Source: Gemmatimonadota bacterium
Lineage (GTDB): Bacteria > Gemmatimonadota > Gemmatimonadetes > Gemmatimonadales > Gemmatimonadaceae
Length of the DNA: 64,000 bases
Reading direction: 5' to 3'
Assembly: GCA_003134685.1 (NCBI GenBank)
Contig: PLCA01000002.1
Coordinates: 335,966-399,965, forward strand
The notes under the pieces are model-generated. The model made no database searches. It had not been told where the DNA came from and saw only the letters and a program-made list of their open reading frames with translations. Made by a program: the position numbers and the translations under genes. Below, piece after piece: positions 52,523 to 61,697 of this stretch (position 1 is its first letter; each line of letters opens with the position of its first letter).

Positions 52523-54868
52523 GTGAAGAAAGCGCGACGTCACCGTTCTACGGCGAGCCATATTGTCGTAGCAACACTCGCTGTGCTCTGTGCGGCCGCG
52601 GTGATGCCGCATCGCGGCATTGCTCAGGGGATACCTCCTGCAACGGCCGGCATTCGTGCGCGGAATGCGCCGGAGCGTATGCGAGTGCTCTGGATCGCGG
52701 CGCACCCTGATGACGAAGACACGCAGCTGATCGCCTGGCTGGCTCGAGGGCGTCGCGTCGAGACGGCGTACATGTCGCTGACGCGCGGTGACGGTGGCCA
52801 GAATTTGATCGGCAACGAGCTCGGGGAAGCGCTCGGCGTCATTCGCACGGAGGAGTTGTTAGCTGCGAGACGCATCGATGGCGCGCACCAGTACTTCGCG
52901 CGCGGGTACGATTTCGGTTTTTCAAAGACGGCTGACGAGACGCGGAAGCACTGGCCGCAGGATTCCCTGCTGAACGATGTGATGACGGTGATGCGTGCGT
53001 TCAAGCCGCACATCGTGATCACGACATTTTCGGGGACGCCGCGCGATGGACACGGGCACCATCAGGTCTCGGCGATCGTGGCCAGACAGGCATACGATCA
53101 GGCCGCGGACACGGTGCGCTTTCCGGTAAAGAACTTCGGCGCCGCGTGGACACCGCTGAAATTTTATCGGCTCGCCCGGTTCTCGCCGCAGGACCGGACG
53201 ATCGCGATCAATGTCGGCGAGTATGATCCGTATCTCGGATTGTCATATCAGGAGATTGCGGCCGACAGCCGCTCACAGCACAAATCGCAGGGGCAAGGAA
53301 CGCTTCGGCGAAAGGGCATTGTGTGGGACTATCTCACGCGTGAGGACTCCCGCGTTCCCGCGCCGCCGGCCAAGGACGAGAAATCGATCTTCGCGGGTCT
53401 CGACACGACCCAGCTGCTGGTGCAGGACGGTCGCGTGACTCCGCCCGAACGTCCACCGCCGATCACGCTCGAGGCGGTCGCGGATAGACAAGCGATCAGA
53501 CCCGGCGAGACAGTGAACGTGACAGTGACGCTCTACAATCGGGGACGCGTACCGATCAACCTGGACTTCGGCGACATCATTCTCAATCCGATTGCGCCAG
53601 ACTCGAGTTACAAATGGACCCAGCCCTACGTAGGAGGCCAGATCACGCAACCCTGGTGGCTGGCTGAACCACGGAATGGTGACCTGTTCACTCCTCGCAT
53701 CACGGGAGTCTCAGAGGACGAGAGAGAGCGGCAGAATTGGATGCATGTGAGAGCTCGAATGTCCGGGCAAACCGAATGGCTCGACGTTGCTTCTCCGATC
53801 GTGTATCACTACGTGGATCGCGTGCGCGGCGATGTGCAGCGCCCGCTCATTGTTGCTCCGGGAATCTCGATCACTCTCGATCAGGCGACCGAGATGGTTC
53901 GCGCAAATGCCCCTTCCACCCAGCTCGTGAAAGTGACGCTACGCTCCGCGCTGAGTGAATCTTCTCCCGCTACAGTCACGCTCGGCCTGCCGCGCGGACT
54001 CTCCGCCGATTCACTGGCTCGCACCATTCTCATGGCGCCAGGCGCGACGCGAACGCTCATCTTCAGAGTGAAGGGAAAGCTCCCCGGGGGAGCGCACCAG
54101 ATCACCGCGACGGCTACCGCGCAGGGAAAGTCGTACCAGACAGGATACATCCCGATCGAGTATCCGCACATCAACCCACAGCGGATGTATCGACCTTCGA
54201 CGATCAGCATCAACGCCGTCGCCGTCGCGCTCCCCGCGCGGCTCAATGTCGCATACGTTCCAGGAGTCGGCGACAATGTTGCGCCGGTGCTCCAGCAGCT
54301 GGGTGTCCCGCTCACCATCGTAAATGCGGACGATCTTCCGCAGACCGACCTCAGTCGCTTCACCACGGTGGTCGTGGGACCGCGCGCGTACCAGGCAAGT
54401 CAGACGCTTCAAGGCAACAACGACTACCTGCTCTCATACGTGCGCAATGGGGGTCGCCTCGTCGTTCAGTACGGCCAAAACGAGATGCAGCAGCCCAGCA
54501 TCATGCCTTATCCGATTACTCTGAAGCAGCCGGCGGAGCGCGTCACCGACGAAAACGCGCCGGTGACTTTCACTGATCCGCAGTCGCCGCTGCTCAATGC
54601 GCCGAACAAGATCACGCAGGACGATTTCAACGGCTGGGTGCAAGAGCGGGCGTCATACATGCCTTCGACGTTCGATTCGCACTATCGCACCATGCTGGCG
54701 ATGAGCGATCCTGGCGAGCAGCCCAACCGCGCCGCCATTCTCGCCGCGCCCTACGGGCGCGGGACTTACATCTACGTCTCGCTCGCACTCTTTCGCCAGC
54801 TGCCCGCTGGAGTCCCCGGCGGCGCGCGCATCTTCGCCAACCTCCTCGGCGGCAACACCATTAAATGA
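52523..54868 (+). CDS. Exported PIG-L/LmbE-family deacetylase with large C-terminal region
   Basis: 781 residues from the GTG at 52523, which gives a proper signal peptide (KKARRHR, then VVATLAVLCAAAV, ending GIAQ). The PIG-L metal site is present: AAHPDDEDTQ and the downstream GHGHHQVS. PIG-L enzymes remove acetyl from N-acetylglucosamine-type sugars. Residues 290-560 are beta-rich, NEW3-like (VNVTVTLYNRGRVPIN), and 600-780 look like a flavodoxin/GATase-like fold (VVVGPRAYQASQTL, GGRLVVQYGQ). The substrate is likely an extracellular glycan (inference). It lies 20 bp after sucA. Confidence 0.85.
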   Translation: MKKARRHRSTASHIVVATLAVLCAAAVMPHRGIAQGIPPATAGIRARNAPERMRVLWIAAHPDDEDTQLIAWLARGRRVETAYMSLTRGDGGQNLIGNELGEALGVIRTEELLAARRIDGAHQYFARGYDFGFSKTADETRKHWPQDSLLNDVMTVMRAFKPHIVITTFSGTPRDGHGHHQVSAIVARQAYDQAADTVRFPVKNFGAAWTPLKFYRLARFSPQDRTIAINVGEYDPYLGLSYQEIAADSRSQHKSQGQGTLRRKGIVWDYLTREDSRVPAPPAKDEKSIFAGLDTTQLLVQDGRVTPPERPPPITLEAVADRQAIRPGETVNVTVTLYNRGRVPINLDFGDIILNPIAPDSSYKWTQPYVGGQITQPWWLAEPRNGDLFTPRITGVSEDERERQNWMHVRARMSGQTEWLDVASPIVYHYVDRVRGDVQRPLIVAPGISITLDQATEMVRANAPSTQLVKVTLRSALSESSPATVTLGLPRGLSADSLARTILMAPGATRTLIFRVKGKLPGGAHQITATATAQGKSYQTGYIPIEYPHINPQRMYRPSTISINAVAVALPARLNVAYVPGVGDNVAPVLQQLGVPLTIVNADDLPQTDLSRFTTVVVGPRAYQASQTLQGNNDYLLSYVRNGGRLVVQYGQNEMQQPSIMPYPITLKQPAERVTDENAPVTFTDPQSPLLNAPNKITQDDFNGWVQERASYMPSTFDSHYRTMLAMSDPGEQPNRAAILAAPYGRGTYIYVSLALFRQLPAGVPGGARIFANLLGGNTIK

Positions 54869-54954
54869 AGCTCCGCCCGGCAGTAACGTATTCTGTGGTG
54901 TTCATACTGAAGCTGCGCCCAGTATCAACGTTTTCTGTGGCATTCATATCATGA
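54865..54954 (+). CDS. Candidate 29-residue small protein of two 14-residue repeats
   Basis: An ATG at 54865 overlaps the deacetylase stop (ATGA), and the stop at 54952 overlaps the next gene start (ATGA), so it would be translationally coupled at both ends. The product is two imperfect copies of KLRP..T.SV.FI (KLRPAVTYSVVFI and KLRPVSTFSVAFI), a short basic then hydrophobic repeat. DNA repeat unit 42 bp (54867-54908, 54909-54950). The following protein begins MRLRGAAW, like a third, diverged copy. It may be a real leader peptide or just a duplicated gene start. Confidence 0.35.
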   Translation: MKLRPAVTYSVVFILKLRPVSTFSVAFIS

Positions 54955-55991
54955 GGCTGCGCGGCGCCGCGTGGCTCGCCACGATTGGAGCGCTTGCGCT
55001 TTTGGCGTGCAGCTCGGACAATCGCAAAGTTCTCATCGTCTATTCTCCACACGGGAAAGAGCTGCTCGAGTACCTGGAAAAGGGATTCGAGAAAGCGCAT
55101 CCCGACATCGATGTCCAGTGGGTGGACATGGGCTCGCAGGAAGTCCTCGAGCGCGTGCGGGCCGAGCAGCCGAATCCGCAGGCTGACGTCTGGTTCGGCG
55201 CGCCGGCGGAGGCGTTCGATCGGGCGACCAAGGAAGATCTGCTGCAGCCCTACAAGCCGACCTGGGCGGCGGCGATCGATCCCGATGCCCGAGAAGCGCG
55301 TGACAACTGGTACGGAACGTATCTCACCCCCGAGGTAATCGGCTACAACCGCGACGCGGTGAAGGACGCCGACGCGCCGAAGGACTGGGACGATCTTCTC
55401 GATCCGAAATGGAAGGGGAAGATCCTGGTTCGCGATCCGATCGCGTCGGGCACGATGCGGGCGATCTTCGGCGCGATCATGGCGCGCTCGATTGCGCAAA
55501 CTGGCAAGCCCGATGCAGGCTATGAATGGCTCCGAAAGCTGGATGCGAACACGAGAGACTACGTTCTGAATCCGACGATCCTCTATCAGAAGCTCGGTCG
55601 GCAGGAGGGTGTCGTCACGATGTGGGACATGCCCGACTTCGCCACGCTCGAGCAGCGCACCCGCATCCCCATCAAGTACGTCATTCCCACGAGTGGAACT
55701 CCGCTGCTGGTGGATGGAATCGCGATCGTCCGCGGCAGCAAGCATCCGAAGGAGGCCGAGGAGTACTACGAGTACGTGACGACGCCCGAGGCGATGATCG
55801 CGGCCGCCGATTCGTTTCTACGCATTCCCGCGCGAAAGGACATTCCGGTGTCGAAGCTTCCATCGTGGATCCGCGATGCGATGGCGCAGATCAAGCCAAT
55901 GCCGGTCGATCGCGAACTGATGGCCGCGCATCTCGACGAGTGGATGAAGTACTGGGACGCGAACATCAGGAACCGCGGACAGAGACAATGA
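54951..55991 (+). CDS. ABC transporter substrate-binding lipoprotein, Fe3+ (AfuA/FbpA-like) type
   Basis: 346 residues; lipobox ALALLAC (Cys20). Periplasmic binding fold, two lobes: LIVYSPHGKELLEYLEKGFE, ADVWFGAPAEAFDRA, then SGTMRAIFGAIMARS and PTSGTPLLVDGIAIVRGSKH. The family (COG1840) binds iron or other small solutes such as phosphonates. The tyrosine-rich segment AEEYYEYVTTPEAM is not enough to prove iron. It overlaps the ATPase start as ATGA. Confidence 0.87.
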   Translation: MRLRGAAWLATIGALALLACSSDNRKVLIVYSPHGKELLEYLEKGFEKAHPDIDVQWVDMGSQEVLERVRAEQPNPQADVWFGAPAEAFDRATKEDLLQPYKPTWAAAIDPDAREARDNWYGTYLTPEVIGYNRDAVKDADAPKDWDDLLDPKWKGKILVRDPIASGTMRAIFGAIMARSIAQTGKPDAGYEWLRKLDANTRDYVLNPTILYQKLGRQEGVVTMWDMPDFATLEQRTRIPIKYVIPTSGTPLLVDGIAIVRGSKHPKEAEEYYEYVTTPEAMIAAADSFLRIPARKDIPVSKLPSWIRDAMAQIKPMPVDRELMAAHLDEWMKYWDANIRNRGQRQ

Positions 55992-57097
55992 CCGGCGCGC
56001 CGGATGGGTTGGCGCGCAGTGAAAACAGGGACGACAAGGGTGGGCGGGGACCTCTCGCTCTCAATGGGGTGACACGCCGCTTCGGCGAGTTTACAGCGGT
56101 CGACAACGTCTCGTTCGAGGTTGGTCCGGGCGAGCTGCTGGCGCTGGTGGGAGCATCGGGCTCGGGCAAGACGACTACTCTCCGCATGGCGGCCGGCTAC
56201 GAGGCTCCCGACTCGGGGACCGTCACGCTCGGCGGAAAGGACATCACGAGAGTCCCACCCGAGCGCCGCGGCTTCGGAATGGTGTTTCAGCACTACGCGC
56301 TCTTTCCCCACATGCCGGTGGAGGACAACGTCGCGTTCGGGCTCGAGGCGCGAGGCGTGAGCAAGGTGGATCGACTGGTGAAAGCACGGGCCGCACTCGC
56401 GAGCGTCGGCCTCGAGGGCGCAGGGGGCCGGCCGATTCAGTCTCTGTCGGGTGGTGAGCAGCAGCGCGTTGCGCTCGCGCGCGCCTTGGTGATCGAGCCT
56501 CAGGCACTGTTGCTCGACGAGCCGCTCTCCAATCTCGATCCCACGTTGCGTCATGCGATGCGTGACGACCTGCGGGCGATGCTGCGCAGGGTCGGCGTGC
56601 CGGCGCTCTTCGTCACGCACGATCAGGAAGATGCATTCGCGGTCGCGGACCGCATCGCGCTCCTGAAAAAGGGCAAGCTCCTTCAGGTCGGCACGCCGGA
56701 GGAGCTATACAACGCTCCGCTCTCTCGCGAAGTGGCGGCGTTCATCGGACGAGGGAGCATCGTGCCCGCCATCGACAAGGGGAGCACGGCGACGGTGACA
56801 ATCGGCGGTGTCGCGCGCGATCTCAATGTCACGCGTCCGAAGGGAGTGGCGCCGCACCTGGAGACTGCGTTCGTCGTGTTGCGGCCCGATGCGCTGGAGC
56901 TGTCGAGAAGCGCCGGAGTTCTCGCCTGGCGCGGACGCATTGCCAACCGGCGATTTGCGGGCGGCGTGATCGTGTACCGCGTCCAGCTCGCCGACGGCAT
57001 CAGCGTCGATGTCGAATCGCTATCGGGAGAGGCGCACGAAGACGACAACGTTTCGATCTCGCCGCTCAAGGGGCCGTTTCCGCTGGTGCCCGCGTGA
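55988..57097 (+). CDS. ABC transporter ATP-binding protein, FbpC/PotA-like
   Basis: 369 residues from the ATG at 55988. Walker A GASGSGKTTTLR, Q-loop VFQHYALFPHMP, signature LSGGEQQRVALARAL, Walker B ALLLDEPLSNLD, H-loop FVTHDQEDAF. C-terminal about 120 residues are a TOBE-type regulatory domain. It powers the adjoining importer. It overlaps the permease (GTGA). Confidence 0.95.
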   Translation: MTGAPDGLARSENRDDKGGRGPLALNGVTRRFGEFTAVDNVSFEVGPGELLALVGASGSGKTTTLRMAAGYEAPDSGTVTLGGKDITRVPPERRGFGMVFQHYALFPHMPVEDNVAFGLEARGVSKVDRLVKARAALASVGLEGAGGRPIQSLSGGEQQRVALARALVIEPQALLLDEPLSNLDPTLRHAMRDDLRAMLRRVGVPALFVTHDQEDAFAVADRIALLKKGKLLQVGTPEELYNAPLSREVAAFIGRGSIVPAIDKGSTATVTIGGVARDLNVTRPKGVAPHLETAFVVLRPDALELSRSAGVLAWRGRIANRRFAGGVIVYRVQLADGISVDVESLSGEAHEDDNVSISPLKGPFPLVPA

Positions 57098-58746
57098 AAG
57101 CGGCATCACGCCGCCAGAGCTGGCTCATCGCGCTGCCCGTGATGGCGCTTCTGCTCTGGACGGTGGTGTACCCGAACGTGGCGGTAATCGCGGGAAGCTT
57201 CGAGAACGGCCTTGGCCATTGGCGCGAGTTCGCCGCCAGCCCCGCCGACCGTGAAGCGCTCTGGACCAGCCTGGTCATTTCGGTTGCATCGGTGTTCGCT
57301 TCGCTGGCGATCGGAGTTCCGCTGGCCTTCTTGCTCGGACGATTCGAGTTTCCCGGCCGCAGGCTCCTGCGCGCGGTGGCGACGCTTCCCGCGGCGCTGC
57401 CACCGTTGGTTGGGGTGATCGCTTTTCTTTTCCTTTACGGCGAGAGCGGTCTCGTCACGCGAGTGGTGCAGCGCGCGCTCGGAATGGCGGAAGCTCCGTG
57501 GCGGCTCAAGGGAGTGGGTGCGATCGTGTTCGTCCATGCGTACACGATGTACGTCTACGTTTTCCTGTTCGTCTCGGCCGGACTCGAGAGGTTCGATGCG
57601 ACGCTCGACGAGGCAGCGTCGGGGCTTGGCGCGAATACGTGGCAGAGGCTGCGGCGGGTTACGCTGCCGCTATTGATGCCGGCGGTCGCCGGATCGGCGC
57701 TCCTCGTCTTCATGAATGCGCTCGGATCGTTCTCAGCGCCTTACGTCTTTGGCGGCGGGCTGCGAGTTCTCTCGACGCAGATCCTGGCCTCGAAAATAAA
57801 CGGGGCGATGGGACTCGCGTACGTCGAGACAACCGTGCTGGCGTTGAGCGCCGTCGCAGGGCTCGTGTTGTTTCGATGGCTCGACAGAAAGCGGAGGTAC
57901 ACGCTCGCCAGCAAGGGTGGACGCTCACGTCGGACGATTCGCTCCCGGCGCATTCAGATTCTGACCACTGTCGCGTCGGCGGTGATAGTGGTGGCATTGG
58001 TGCTTCCGCATCTGATGGTCATTCTCGTCTCTTTTGCGCGGGACGGAGCCTGGACCACGCAGGTGTTGCCGCCGGAATACACCTTCGAGAACTATCGGCG
58101 GCTCTTCACCGAGGCCGAGTTGTGGAAGCCAATTACCAATAGTGTTTCAATGGCACTGATCGCAACGGCGGCGAATCTCGTCGTGTGTTTCATCGCGGGA
58201 TATCTCATCGTGCTCCGCAAGTTCGGGGGGCGGGGGCTGCTCGAGCTTCTCGTCGCTCTTCCGTGGGCGATACCCGCGACCGCAATCGCGCTCGGTCTCG
58301 CCGCGACTTTCAACCGGAACGATTTGCTGTCCGGCCGAGTTCTGCTGGTGGGGACGTTCTGGATACTGCCGCTGGCTTATTTCATCCGCGACATTCCGCT
58401 CGTTGCTTCAGCGGTGGAATCTTCCCTACGACAGATGGATGCGTCGCTCGAGGACGCCGCGCGCGGGCTCGGCGCTTCCTGGATGATGACCTTGAGACGT
58501 GTAGTCCTGCCCGCGGCGAGGCCGGGGCTGGTGGCGGGTGGGTTGCTCGCTGCCGTAACGGCGGTGGGCGAGTTCGTCGCGAGCGTCGTCCTCTACACTC
58601 ATTCCAATCGTCCGATCTCGATGGAGATTCTGGCGCAGCTGCGCGCTCTCGCTTTCGGAACCGCGGCGGCATACAGTGTTCTGTTGATATTTCTGGTGCT
58701 GCTCATGACTCTCGCCGCCAGATCGTTCGAGGAGAGACTTGCCTGA
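57094..58746 (+). CDS. ABC transporter permease, two fused halves (FbpB-like)
   Basis: 550 residues, GTG start. About twelve transmembrane helices in two similar halves (residues 1-260 and 285-550). Each half carries an EAA-like loop: LDEAASGLGANTWQRLRRVT and LEDAARGLGASWMMTLRRVV, which contact the ATPase dimer. One chain thus supplies the whole pore, as in Fe3+ importers. Confidence 0.94.
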   Translation: MKAASRRQSWLIALPVMALLLWTVVYPNVAVIAGSFENGLGHWREFAASPADREALWTSLVISVASVFASLAIGVPLAFLLGRFEFPGRRLLRAVATLPAALPPLVGVIAFLFLYGESGLVTRVVQRALGMAEAPWRLKGVGAIVFVHAYTMYVYVFLFVSAGLERFDATLDEAASGLGANTWQRLRRVTLPLLMPAVAGSALLVFMNALGSFSAPYVFGGGLRVLSTQILASKINGAMGLAYVETTVLALSAVAGLVLFRWLDRKRRYTLASKGGRSRRTIRSRRIQILTTVASAVIVVALVLPHLMVILVSFARDGAWTTQVLPPEYTFENYRRLFTEAELWKPITNSVSMALIATAANLVVCFIAGYLIVLRKFGGRGLLELLVALPWAIPATAIALGLAATFNRNDLLSGRVLLVGTFWILPLAYFIRDIPLVASAVESSLRQMDASLEDAARGLGASWMMTLRRVVLPAARPGLVAGGLLAAVTAVGEFVASVVLYTHSNRPISMEILAQLRALAFGTAAAYSVLLIFLVLLMTLAARSFEERLA

Positions 58747-60034
58747 CCCGTCGGCTCGGCCCGCGCGCCCGCGCGTCGTAATCATCGGTGGCGGATTCGG
58801 TGGGATTGCCGCCGCGCGCGCGCTCAGGCGCGCGAAGGTCGATATCACGCTCATCGACAGGACGAATCACTTCATCTTCCAGCCACTGCTTTATCAGGTT
58901 GCGACCGCGGCGCTGGCGCCGAGCGACATTACGGCCCCGATCCGCTGGATCCTGAGGAGCCAGAGGAATACCGAAATTCTCCTGGCCGAAGCCCGCGACA
59001 TCGACACGGCGCGGCGCGTCGTGCGCGTCGACGACGATCTACGCGAGCTTCCGTACGATTATCTCATCGTGGCCCCGGGAGCGCGTCATCACTATTTCGG
59101 TCGCGACGACTGGGAGCCGTACGCACCAGGACTGAAGGCGATCGAAGACGCATCCGAGATTCGACGGCGCTTTCTGCTGGCATATGAGAAGGCGGAGAAG
59201 ACTGAGGATGCGATAGAACGTGACGAGCTACTCACTTTCGTCATCGTGGGCGGAGGGCCGACCGGGGTCGAGCTGTCGGGGGCGATTCCTTTCATCGCCA
59301 GGAAAGCCCTCCATTCCGAGTTTCGCCGAGTGGATACGCGTCGCACCCGGGTGGTTCTGGTGGAGGCGGGCCCAAGGCTTCTGCCCTCGTTTCCGGAGGA
59401 TCTCGCGCAGCACGCGGCGCGCGATCTGACCGATCTTGGCGTCGAGGTTCGTGTCAACTCGATGGTAACAGGGCTGGATTCGGACGGGATCAGCATCGGA
59501 ACGCAGAAAATTCGCGCGCGTACAGTATTCTGGGCCGCCGGCAACAAGGCATCGCCGCTCGGGAAGCTTCTCGGCGCTCCGCTGGACAACGCGGGCAGAG
59601 TGAAGGTCAACGATGACTTATCGGTACCGGGTCATCCCGAGATTTTTGCGATCGGCGATCTGGCGACGCTCCCTCAGGATGGGCGGCAGGTTCCGTGGGT
59701 GTGTCCGGCCGCGAATCAGGAAGGCGCTTTCGCGGCGAAGTCGATCATCCGTGATACGCGCGGTCAGCCCAGAAGGAAGTTTCACTACTTCAATAAGGGC
59801 GATCTAGCGACGATCGGTCGATCGCGGGCGATCGCCGACTTCGGCCGAGTGAAGTTCACGGGGCGGCTGGCGTGGTTTCTCTGGCTGTTCGTCCACATCA
59901 TGTATCTCGTCGGATTCCGCAACCGGCTGGTGGTGTTCATCGAGTGGGCGTACTCGTACTTCACGTATCAGGCTGGAGTGCGGTTGATTACGGATGTCGA
60001 GCGGTACAAGCCGCCGGCATCTGTGAGCATCTAG
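58739..60034 (+). CDS. Type II NADH:quinone oxidoreductase (NDH-2-like)
   Basis: 431 residues, TTG start overlapping the permease end by 8 bp. FAD site IIGGGFGGIAAARAL; NADH site VIVGGGPTGVELSGA; AIGDLATLP and the quinone-region motif PAANQEGAFAAKSI. The C-terminal 70 residues are amphipathic/hydrophobic (FLWLFVHIMYLVGFRNRL), anchoring it to the inner membrane face. It passes electrons from NADH to quinone without pumping protons. Sharing a message with an iron importer is notable. Confidence 0.92.
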   Translation: MPDPSARPARPRVVIIGGGFGGIAAARALRRAKVDITLIDRTNHFIFQPLLYQVATAALAPSDITAPIRWILRSQRNTEILLAEARDIDTARRVVRVDDDLRELPYDYLIVAPGARHHYFGRDDWEPYAPGLKAIEDASEIRRRFLLAYEKAEKTEDAIERDELLTFVIVGGGPTGVELSGAIPFIARKALHSEFRRVDTRRTRVVLVEAGPRLLPSFPEDLAQHAARDLTDLGVEVRVNSMVTGLDSDGISIGTQKIRARTVFWAAGNKASPLGKLLGAPLDNAGRVKVNDDLSVPGHPEIFAIGDLATLPQDGRQVPWVCPAANQEGAFAAKSIIRDTRGQPRRKFHYFNKGDLATIGRSRAIADFGRVKFTGRLAWFLWLFVHIMYLVGFRNRLVVFIEWAYSYFTYQAGVRLITDVERYKPPASVSI

Positions 60035-60093
60035 AGTCTTTCTTAACTGCAACAGAACGAGAGGGGAGCTCACAGCTTATTAGCTGATGGCTC
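60032..60093 (+). repeat. 3'-end element B (shared with 18968-19041)
   Basis: Right after the NDH-2 stop comes GAGTCTTTCTTAACTGCAAC, matching 19 of 20 bases of the minus-strand element after the TPR gene stop. The copy then ends in TTAGCTGATGGCTC at 60080-60093. It forms a hairpin of its own (GAGC..CAGCT..AGCTG..GCTC). The rest of the 201-bp gap to 60235 shows no gene. Confidence 0.5.
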
Positions 60094-60235
60094 TTCGGCT
60101 TTACTGCACCGGGACGCTACGGCGTTAACTGATCGGGACAGGGTCAGTCTGATGGCATGTCGGTTCCTGGTGGTGGGGGCGGGAAAGTGGTACTAATGTT
60201 GTCCGACCAGTTTCTTCTACCACGAGGATGAGTCA

Positions 60236-60976
60236 ATGGGCAGTAACGCCGATTCAGTCAAGGAAGTAGATCCCTCGCCCGCGAAGGTCGGACTTTGGGA
60301 AGACTTCGTGGACATTTTCTACACGCCGTCGTCCGTTTTCGCTCGGAGGAGTGACGGAAAGTTCGGCCTGGCTCTGCTCTTCCTGGCGATCATCATCCTC
60401 GTGCTCATCTTCCTGACCAAGAACGCGATGCAGCCGGTCATGGACGCCGAGTTTACGAGGCAAACCGCGGCGGCAATGCGGAAGAATCCGAACATCACCG
60501 CGGAACAGATGGCATCTAGCCGCGGGTTCTTCGAGATGCTCGGCCCTATCATCTTCACCGTAATCATCACGATCAGCGTGTTCGGCACCGGCCTGGTGCT
60601 GTGGTTGGTCGGAAAACTTTTCGACGCGAAGGAGTCGTTCGCGGCCGCGGTGATGATCGCGACTTACTCGGAAGTTCCGCGGGTCGTTCAGATCCTGACG
60701 AACGCGGCGCAGGGGCTTGTCATGAGTCCGGAGAAGCTCAATTCCATGAACGCCGTCGGCTTCTCGCTCGCGCGATTCATGGATCCCGATGGCTCGCCGG
60801 TGATGCTCGCGCTGGCGGGTCGCGTGGATCTCTTCACGATCTGGGTGACGGTGCTGCTGGCGATCGGGCTGCATGTGGTCGGGAAGATTCCTAAGCAGCA
60901 GGCCGCGATCGCGGGGGCGATCACCTGGGTGGTGGGAGCGTTGCTGCCGCTGTTTGGGGCGCTGAGAGCGAGCTGA
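60236..60976 (+). CDS. YIP1-family membrane protein
   Basis: 246 residues. A soluble N-terminal 40 residues (WEDFVDIFYTPSSVFARR is typical of bacterial YIP1 proteins) is followed by five transmembrane helices (about 43-60, 100-125, 135-155, 195-215, 222-242). The family has no settled function in bacteria. GAGGATG lies just before the ATG. It is separate from the upstream NDH-2 unit. Confidence 0.75.
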   Translation: MGSNADSVKEVDPSPAKVGLWEDFVDIFYTPSSVFARRSDGKFGLALLFLAIIILVLIFLTKNAMQPVMDAEFTRQTAAAMRKNPNITAEQMASSRGFFEMLGPIIFTVIITISVFGTGLVLWLVGKLFDAKESFAAAVMIATYSEVPRVVQILTNAAQGLVMSPEKLNSMNAVGFSLARFMDPDGSPVMLALAGRVDLFTIWVTVLLAIGLHVVGKIPKQQAAIAGAITWVVGALLPLFGALRAS

Positions 60977-61029
60977 CTTCACCAGGTTTTGGGAGTTTCA
61001 ATTTGCGGAAGTGATAGGCGGTCGCGATT

Positions 61030-61515
61030 ATGGGAGCTCCTATGCCAATCGTCGACCGCCGCGCCCTCTGGATTGCAACCGCCCTGTTCCTGGCCAGGGC
61101 CGTGCTCGGTCTCATTTTCTTGATGGCCGGAATCTACAAAGTTTTTTCGCTTGGCCCGGTCGGTCACGTGCGGCGCTTCTTCCTGCCGTATCAGGACACC
61201 TTCCTGCCAACGTGGTCGCTCTGGGCGGTCGGTCTTGTCATTCCATTCATCGAGCTGGGTGCGGGCGCACTCGTATTCATGGGCTGGCTTCGGACCGAAG
61301 CGTATCTGGCTCTCGGTGCAGTTCTCGTCGTCGTGACGTTCGGTCATCTCCTTCACGAGCCGCTCTACGCCTTTCACGAGCACGTGATACCGCGGCTGGC
61401 TCTGCTCCTGCTCCTGTTGCTCATGCCTCCGCAGGCTGATCGGTTCTCGATCGACGAGTTGCTCCACCGCGGTCACGACAGGGCCGCAACGTCATCGGAG
61501 AAGTCATCTGACTAG
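61030..61515 (+). CDS. DoxX/MauE-like small membrane protein
   Basis: 161 residues, four transmembrane helices (about 14-36, 60-80, 86-107, 118-135). The first helix RAVLGLIFLMAGIYKVF and the second-half pattern PFIELGAGALVFMGWLR fit the DoxX-like family. Some members support thiol or quinone redox steps. A second ATG at 61042 has GGGAG 5 nt upstream and may be the true start. Confidence 0.7.
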   Translation: MGAPMPIVDRRALWIATALFLARAVLGLIFLMAGIYKVFSLGPVGHVRRFFLPYQDTFLPTWSLWAVGLVIPFIELGAGALVFMGWLRTEAYLALGAVLVVVTFGHLLHEPLYAFHEHVIPRLALLLLLLLMPPQADRFSIDELLHRGHDRAATSSEKSSD

Positions 61516-61697
61516 GCCGGTGGTGGAGTCCGGCAGATTTTGTCGCGCTGCAAAACGACCCGAGCATGCTGTTCTGCCTCCGCTCGCGCGGCTCCGCTCG
61601 TTTGAGGGCGAGATCGATTCAGTCCCACGGTCTTCACGCTGGGTGCGACCCGCGAGCCGGCGTTGAGGGTACACTGGCTGAAGAGGGGCTAAGCAAG

